The position numbers were made by a program, and so were the translations under genes. The notes under the pieces are model-generated. The model ran no database searches and was not told the origin of the DNA. It worked only from the letters and a program-made list of their open reading frames with translations. Positions 57,543-64,000 of a stretch of 64,000 bases of DNA are shown here, piece by piece. Within the stretch, counting starts at the first letter, position 1. Every line of letters begins with the position of its first letter. Origin of the DNA: Plasmodium coatneyi (lineage: Eukaryota; Apicomplexa; Aconoidasida; Haemosporida; Plasmodiidae); NCBI RefSeq assembly GCF_001680005.1, contig NC_033565.1:1699959-1763958 (forward strand), read 5' to 3'.

Positions 57543-59578
57543 ATGACGCTGGAATATGGTGATCTTGAGGAAGAAGAAGTACTGTGCACACATATTGCAT
57601 TTTCCTTCCTATTCAAAAATGAACATATATATATATATATATATATATGTATACACATACATATGTATATATATACATACATATATATATATGTATACAC
57701 ATACATATGTATATATATACATACATATATATATATGTGATATATGTATACATATAGGTATATATATATACTTGCTTCCTTACACCTTTTACAGGAACAA
57801 ACTTTAGAAAAAACCTTACCTTCTTATGAGGAGTTCTATAGGATATTCGAGGAAGAGGCATATGGATATGAAGGTACCTGCGACAGTGAATTAGGTGACC
57901 TCAAATCCTTGCAAGGCAAAATGGGTAGTCGTGGTAAGGACATGATGAACGCAGCATGCTACGCTTATAGAGAATATAAGAAAGGGAGATTGTTCAAAAG
58001 TGAAGCCTGTTATTTTCTGTACATTTGGATAGGACAAACATTATCTCAAAGTCTTCAGAAGGAATTATTTCAGAATAATTTACACGATATTTGTAATGCA
58101 ATAAAAAGTATATATGGGCAATATGGCTGTAAAGATATGTGTGATAAAGTTGACATTAAAACATTCACTAATAGAAAATTAATATTCGATTTCTGGTATG
58201 ACCATAGTACTATACAAGCATTGTTAGAGAATAATGCCCCTTTGGATGTTGAGAAATGTGGCAGCTACTTGAGCAGCGTCGAGGCAGGTAATTCAGCTGA
58301 CGCTGTAAAGTGTGCAAAGGGAACCACTTCTCCTGATAATTACTGTAAAAATTTCTGGACGGGGAACTCAAACAACATCAGTATTAACCGGATGAAATTG
58401 AAAACTAAATTAACAAATTTAAAGGATAATATAGAACAGCAATCAAAATTAGCATCCCTTCAAAGAGAACAAGACCTAAATAAAGCCACAACCACCACAG
58501 CCCTTTCTTCCATCTTTGGTACCTTTGCCCTTACCACATTCGTTCCTTTCTTATTATATAAGGTATATTTTTTAATGAAAGTATAGATATTGTTATTTAC
58601 CAATATTCAGTTCTATAAATAATAAATATGATAATTAGGCGATAGTACTCCTTTTAACCCTCCTCCCTCTTTAGATCCTCCTTACATTCCTCCATACACA
58701 TTCCTTTCCTCCACCTTAGACATCCTTTCCTTCTTTCCTCCTCCTTAGACCCTTTCCTTTCCTTCCTTCCCTCCTTTCACTTGCCTTCCTTAGACCTCCC
58801 TTCCTTACTTCTCCTTAGACCCTCCTTTCCTTTCTTCCCTCCTTAACTCTTTCCTTTCATTCCCTCCTCAGTCCCATACATCCTATCATAGACCTTCCTT
58901 CCATGCACCTAAAAACCCTTCCTTTCACCAACCAGCTAACAACAACCATCCCTTCCACCCTACCACCACCCTAACAACCTTCCGACAAACCTACCACCCA
59001 CCTAACAATCTTCGCTTCACCTACCACCCACCTAACAATGTTCGCTTCACCTACCACCCACCTAACAATCTTCGCTTCACCTACCACCCACCTAACAATC
59101 TTCGCTTCACCTACCACCCACCTAACAATCTTCGCTTCACCTACCACCCACCTAACAATCTTCGCTTCACCTACCGCCCTAACATCCCACCTACCACCCA
59201 CCTAACAACCCCTAACAAAGTTACTTCCACCCTACCACCTAACAACAAAGACCTACCACCACACCACCTAACAACCTTCCTTTCCTTCAGTATAAACCAT
59301 GGACTTCCTGGTTTGGTAACCACACTTCTGGAGGAGGGAAGAAAAGAAGAAGAAGAAGATCAGCTGGACGCATATTTGATGCATCCACGGAAGACAACTT
59401 AACAGAATATTCAACGGACACTTCATCAACAATAGGAGTTTCAACAGAAAATTCCACATTACGATCTGGTGCATACAACACAAGGCAGGTGACAAGAGAA
59501 GGAGATGGAATGGCATCCGCTAGAAGAACAAATAGTAATACACTCGGCCGCCAGAATGTAGGTTACGGTCGGATATAA
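57543..59578 (+). CDS. kir: KIR-14: KIR variant antigen
   Basis: Exons: 57543-57578 (MTLEYGDLEEEE, donor GTACTG), 57795-58562 and 59291-59578, phase 0, 363 aa. Exon 2 starts EQTLEKTLPSYEEFYRIFEE and has NAACYAY, CYFLYIWIGQTL, LIFDFWYDHS and later cysteines. A charged helical linker precedes the helix ending FLLYK. Exon 3 is the YKPWTSWFGNHTSG class, ending NVGYGRI, as in KIR-5 and the orphan exons. Intron 2 (728 nt) is filled with CCTTCC and CCTACCACC repeats including a six-copy 30-bp array. Intron 1 has two copies of a roughly 50-bp TATATG block. Confidence 0.88.
58991..59170 (+). repeat. 30-bp tandem repeat, six copies, in KIR-14 intron 2
   Basis: Six near-identical units beginning CTACCACCCACCTAACAATC and ending TTCGCTTCAC, plus a partial copy. 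It is a locally amplified version of the intronic CTACCACC/CTAACAACC repeat family. Confidence 0.93.
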
Positions 59579-60016
59579 CATTATCCTATATGTAACACTC
59601 ATTTGGAATGTAGAATGAGTGTGTGCCCCCTACCTCAAGAGGGGGAGGGACATAAATGACCATCATAGAGCTTATATGCAGTGTAGGAAAAAAAAAAAAA
59701 AAGAGACACTTTCATTTTCCCTCCATTCCTTTTTCATTTTTTCTTTTCCTTCTTTTCTTCATATTTCATTCCTTTTCTTCATATTTCTTTCCTTTTTTCC
59801 TATATTTGTAAGTATAACTGCATCGAGGGAAGAGTACTTTTCCCGCAAGGCGAAAAAAGAAAAAAAAGAGAATTAAAAAAAAAAAGTAGGAAAGAAAAAG
59901 AAATTTAGGAAAACAGAAGAAAGTGTCGCTTTCTTGTTCCTTACACTGTATATAAATTGTGTGCACGGTTATTTATTGTTCCTTCCAGGGAGGGAATGTT
60001 ATATACGATGTTACAT
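59579..60016. other. Convergent 3' flanks of KIR-14 and KIR-15
   Basis: It contains the KIR 3' block (GGGACATAAATGACCATCAT, AGCTTATATGCAGTGTAGG, A-run, AGACACTTTC) and T/A-rich sequence. No gene is present. Confidence 0.65.
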
Positions 60017-62348
60017 TCAACGTTGCATGGTATGGTACCCTATATTCTTTTTCTGCTGCGTATTTTTTGTTCTTCTAGAATGACTAACGTATGGTGGAAC
60101 AGAAAGTACTGTTCCATCATCTACCGTAGATTCTATTGTGGAATTTTCTGTGGAGGAGTCGTCTAATGTAGAGCCTAAGGTTGAGACATCTTCCCTCAGT
60201 TCGCCAAAATTGCGTTCGGCCGATCTCATTCCTCTGTTTCTTTTATTGCTATTTCTTCTGCTTCTGCCTCCAAATTTGTTAAGGAACGAAGAAGGTAGAA
60301 GGTTATACTAATAAGGACGGGAAAGAAAAGGAAGTGAGGGGGTATGAGGGTGGAAAGGTGTATTATATATATGTATATATATAATGCACAGCACAGTCTA
60401 TTTTCTATATATTTACTACTTTTTATAAAAATGGATGCTTGTGTGTGTGCACATATATTAGTTATATTGCCTATACTCTTTCGTTGTTATTATTACTTAC
60501 CTTATATAAAAAGAAAACTACAGTGCCAAGTCCTCCTAATGTGGCAAAGGTACCAGATATGGCTGGGGCTATTGATTTTTCGCTATGCACCGCGTTACAT
60601 TTTAATTCTGAAAGTTTCTGTTCACAGTAATCCTTATATTTTTTATTGTAATCGTCACAATATAACTTATCCTTCATTTTGCCATCCCCTGTTGTGCAAT
60701 ATTTTTTTACTACTTCGCATGCTTCTTTAACTTCCATCTCGTACTCCGTCCACTCGAACTCACATAGGGGGTCACCTCCTTGTAAGTACTTCTGCACAGT
60801 ATTATAATTGTGGTAATTTTCGAACACTAGTTTCCTCTGTTCGAAGGGAGTTTCGTCAACATCTTTGTAATTAATGTCACATTTGTGCCCGCCAGTAACA
60901 TCTCCCAGGATATTATAAATATCCTCCAATACGTTTGATAATGTATGCCCATAGTTCTTCTGGAGGACTTCTTTTCCCATCCAATGATAAAAGAATTGAC
61001 AAGGAGCATCTTTAAGCTCTAGTTTACCTTCGAGCATGTAGTCCTTCTTCTTTTTACATGCATAACAATAAGCCTTCGCGACCAGATTCCCCATAGCTTG
61101 AAGTCCCTGGAACCCTTCTATTTTCTCCTTTAATTTATTCCCCCAACCTCCAGACTTAACATCTTTATACTCACATTTGCTCTGAGCAGGATCATTGAAT
61201 TTATTGTAGAAGTCTGTATATGACGGTAATTTCTTCAAATTCAGTTTCTGCAAATATAATGGGCAAAATGGAATATATATATACTTCTATGTATTTTTAT
61301 TTTGCTATGAACAGAAATATTACTTCACATTAATTCGTGCGCCCTCTGTTATGTGTAAAGGGAGAAAGAGTAACTAGTAGTTGTACTTTCCTTCCTTTCT
61401 CCCATTAGAAAGTACCTTCAGACCTTACCTTTTTGGGGGTAGAATGAAGAACTTGAGTGTGCCTATAAGCTGAAGATTCCTTATTAACTCTTTGATGTTC
61501 CCCCGTTGGAAAAGTACTCGTACTCTCCTGATGTGGTGTACCCCCGTCGTCGGACACTACCTGACATTTCTGTTCTAATAGTGTCTTATATTTGGCGTCA
61601 TCAAACAGCTGCTTAAAGTCTGTACAATACTGTTTGCCATTGTCCTTATCATCAGGACATTCTGCTTTTAAAGCTTGGTAAGATGTATGAATGTCACCCA
61701 AATAACTGGCAAGGTCCGAATCACAGGAATCAAGATGACCCTCCAATTGCTGTTTTATAGTTTGATAATTCTCCCTGTACTCGTATACGTTTTTCATATG
61801 GCGGAAAGTTCCTTCGTCAATATCCTCGTATATCTTTTCACAATTATTTCCTTTAGGGGGATTCTTGAGTTCATTGTAAATGGTCTCCATGATATCCTTC
61901 CATAAAGTACTTCCTTTAGCGGTAAGTACCTTTTCTCCTATCCAATAATATAAAAAATGACAAGGAGAACTGTAAAATTGACCCGGCGTCTGATTCATTA
62001 TCGCATAACACCAAGCTTCTACTGTACTATCTCCATAACCCTTTACATGAGTTTCGCCGTTTAATGTATCTTTTATGCTTTCTGCAAAATTACTATTGTT
62101 CAGGTGATAGCAGCTATCTATTTCGTCCTTAAATTTATCATAATAACGGAACTTCGACGGTAACAAGGTTTTCAAATGTTTTCCCTGTAAATATGTTAGA
62201 TGAAAAGTGGAATATATATATATATGTTCGCATTTATGTGCTTCTTTATTTTTATTATACTATGAACAGAATATTACTTGCACTGTATTTACATATTCAC
62301 TTTAAATAGGAAACAAACCTTTACTGGTGTTGGCACCGTTGCTGCCAT
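60017..62348 (-). CDS. kir: KIR-15: telomere-proximal KIR with two tandem ectodomains
   Basis: Minus-strand exons: 62348-62319 (MAATVPTPVK), 62184-61429, 61247-60501 and 60307-60017, all phase 0, 607 aa. The first ectodomain (residues 11-262) starts GKHLKTLLPSKFRYYDKF and has EAWCYAI, CHFLYYWIGEKVL and NVYEYRENYQ. It has no membrane helix and ends STPKK at an AAG/GTAAGG donor. The second (263-511) starts KLNLKKLPSYTDFYNKF and has KAYCYAC, CQFFYHWMGKEVL and LVFENYHNYN. It carries the helix ending FFLYK. Exon 4 gives YNLLPSSFLNKFGG, basic residues, an S/T tail and NIGYHTMQR. The two ectodomain ORFs could be read as separate genes, but the first lacks a membrane helix and tail and the second lacks an exon 1. 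Confidence 0.85.
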
Positions 62349-63232
62349 TGTTTATGTGTATTCGTGCGTGTAATTTCTTTTAGGAATTGTTTATACATTC
62401 AGAAGGAGAGGAATATAAAGATTGTGCTCGTTCAATAATTATTATGAATATTAATATGAATATGGAATGTGAATATGAATATGGATGAGTATGAATATGG
62501 ATCAATATATGTCATATTTTTGCACTCTCTCTCTTTGTGAAAACCATACTACACAGGTATTACACTTCCAATTTCTTCGAAACCTTATAGTATTGATAGC
62601 ACATCATACATGTGCATCAGAATCATTACATGTATATAGAATTAAAGCCAAAAATGTAGAAACAAATATATAAGAGCACCTAAATGAAAAGAAGGAAGGG
62701 GGGGAAGTGTTTGAACGAACCGTTAGTGGTGTTTTTCCTCCTGACATTGCTTGTATGTATATATTTTTTGTGTATATGGGAAGGTTATGTTAAATTGTGT
62801 TCCTTAAGTACTTATTCATGAAATATAAGAAGAATTTTTGTATATGTTCCGTGAATATGAATATTGAAGTTCCCCTTTTTTTTTCAGGAGTATACATTGC
62901 TTAATGCCTACATGATAATAGCTTATACACATATGTGTACCAAGATCATTGTATGCATATATAACTAAGGTAAAAATAGAAAGGAACAAACAGCGAACAG
63001 TAAGATAACAAAGAAGGAAGAAAAAGAAGGTGAATGAAAAATAGTCAAACTACTCTTTCTGTGTTCAATCTGTGTATCTATCTCTATTATATTTTTGCAC
63101 CATGTGTACATGTTTGTTCGGAATATTTCACCATTACCCTTATAATTCCCTTATTATGCACATAAGCACACATTTCTCCTACTGACAAAAATTTAAGCAC
63201 ATATTATTAATTAATTTCATATTGTTATTTAA
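62349..63232. other. Short gene-free subtelomere between KIR-15 and telomere
   Basis: AT-rich KIR-15 upstream sequence with ATGAATATGGA-type repeats (62445-62500). Two related stretches (about 62570-62660 and 62885-62985) share CATACATG..., ATCATTACATG/ATCATTGTATG and CCAAAAATGTAGAAA-like sequence, and a further relative lies upstream of KIR-3. There is no coding sequence and no satellite-like telomere-associated repeat. Confidence 0.65.
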
Positions 63233-64000
63233 GGGTTCAGGGTTTAGGGTTCAGGGTTCAGGGTTTAGGGTTTAGGGTTTAGGGTTCAGGGTTTTATTCA
63301 GGGTTTGTTAGGGTTCAGGGAGGTTTAGGGTTTAGGGTTTCAGGGTTCAGGGTTTATTTAGGGTTTAGGGTTTAGGGTTTAGGGTTCAGGGTTTAGGGTT
63401 CAGGGTTTTAGGGTTCAGGGTTTAGGGTTTAGGGTTCAGGGTTTAGGGTTTAGGGTTTAGGGTTTAGGGTTTAGGGTTCAGGGTTCAGGGGGGGGAGGGT
63501 TTAGGGTTCAGGGTTTATAGGGTTTAGGGTTTAGGGTTTAGGTAGGGTTTAGGGTTTAGGGTTTAGGGTTCAGGGTTTAGGGTTTAGGGTTTAGGGTTTA
63601 GGGTTTAGGTTTAGGGTTCAGGGTTAGGGGTTCAGGGTTTCAGGGTTTAGGGTTTAGGGTTCAGGGTTAGGGTTTAGGGTTTAGGGTTTAGGGTTTAGGG
63701 TTTAGGTTTTAGGGTTTAGGGTTTATTTAGGGTTTAGGGTTCAGGGTTTAGGGTTCAGGGTTTAGGGTTCAGGGTTTAGGGTTATTAGGGTTTAGGGTTT
63801 AGGGTTCAGGGTTTAGGGGGGGTTTTAGGGTTCAGGGTTTTTTTAGGGTTTTTAGGGTTCAGGGTTTAGGGTTCAGGGTTTAGGGTTCAGGGTTTAGGGA
63901 GGGTTCAGGGTTTAGGGTTTTTAGGGTTCAGGGTTTAGGGTTTTAGGGTTTCAGGGTTTAGGTTAGGGTTTAGGGTTTAGGGTTTCAGGGTTTTTAGGGT
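63233..64000 (+). repeat. Telomeric repeats GGGTTTA/GGGTTCA
   Basis: About 770 bp of Plasmodium-type heptamers, GGGTTTA mixed with GGGTTCA, G-rich on the plus strand towards the right end, so the window ends in a right telomere. Many units are irregular (GGGTTTTA, GGGTTATTA, GGGGGGAGGG), which may be natural degeneracy or read error. Confidence 0.98.

Noticed and set aside
61405..62175. First KIR-15 ectodomain as a separate gene
   Set aside because: It has no membrane helix or tail and ends with a phase-matched donor, while the next exon has no exon 1 of its own; a single two-ectodomain gene explains both.

Overview
The window is the right-hand end of a Plasmodium chromosome from the macaque-malaria clade, most likely P. 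knowlesi (P. coatneyi cannot be excluded). The evidence is three gene families found together: KIR (pir superfamily) genes with the FYYWLGD ectodomain motif and a YNLLPSWFGNH-type cytoplasmic exon, SICAvar genes with the MLRK..RKRYRR terminal exon, and two KIR proteins carrying a segment matching host CD99, a mimicry reported for P. knowlesi KIRs. From about 63,233 to the end the sequence is a GGGTTTA/GGGTTCA telomere reading outward.

All genes are spliced, so most boundaries here were built by hand from GT/AG sites and reading phase. Annotated: 14 apparently intact KIR genes plus one KIR pseudogene (called KIR-1 to KIR-15, left to right), two orphan KIR cytoplasmic exons, two SICAvar genes (SICA-1 with six exons, SICA-2 with three), and two copies of a two-exon, two-transmembrane putative exported protein (2TM-1 is frameshifted, 2TM-2 is intact). 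No RNA genes, CRISPR arrays or insertion sequences were seen.

Layout: 0-2.3 kb is intergenic with a 97-bp near-perfect inverted repeat. 2.3-9.8 kb holds KIR-1 (CD99-like), KIR-2 (polyQ, extra exon) and KIR-3 (minus). 11.9-19.1 kb holds 2TM-1 (minus), KIR-4 and 2TM-2. 21.3-29.4 kb holds KIR-5 converging on SICA-1 (minus), then an orphan KIR exon. 30.8-42.7 kb holds KIR-6 and KIR-7 (both with two ectodomains), a second orphan exon converging on SICA-2 (minus), and KIR-8 (minus; CD99-like, intron 2 missing, tail truncated). 44-62.3 kb holds KIR-9 (pseudogene), KIR-10 (two ectodomains), KIR-11 to KIR-14 and KIR-15 (minus, two ectodomains). About 0.9 kb of gene-free sequence then leads to the telomere.

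The genes work together as a reservoir of variant surface antigens on infected red cells: KIR and SICAvar products are expected at the host-cell surface, and the 2TM proteins are probably exported or membrane proteins. Several features suggest frequent recombination. Polypyrimidine repeats of one type sit, on the coding strand, in introns of all three families. SICAvar genes are flanked by pieces of KIR genes. Four KIRs have tandem ectodomains, and many tails are damaged (premature stop, frameshift, stop loss, truncation).
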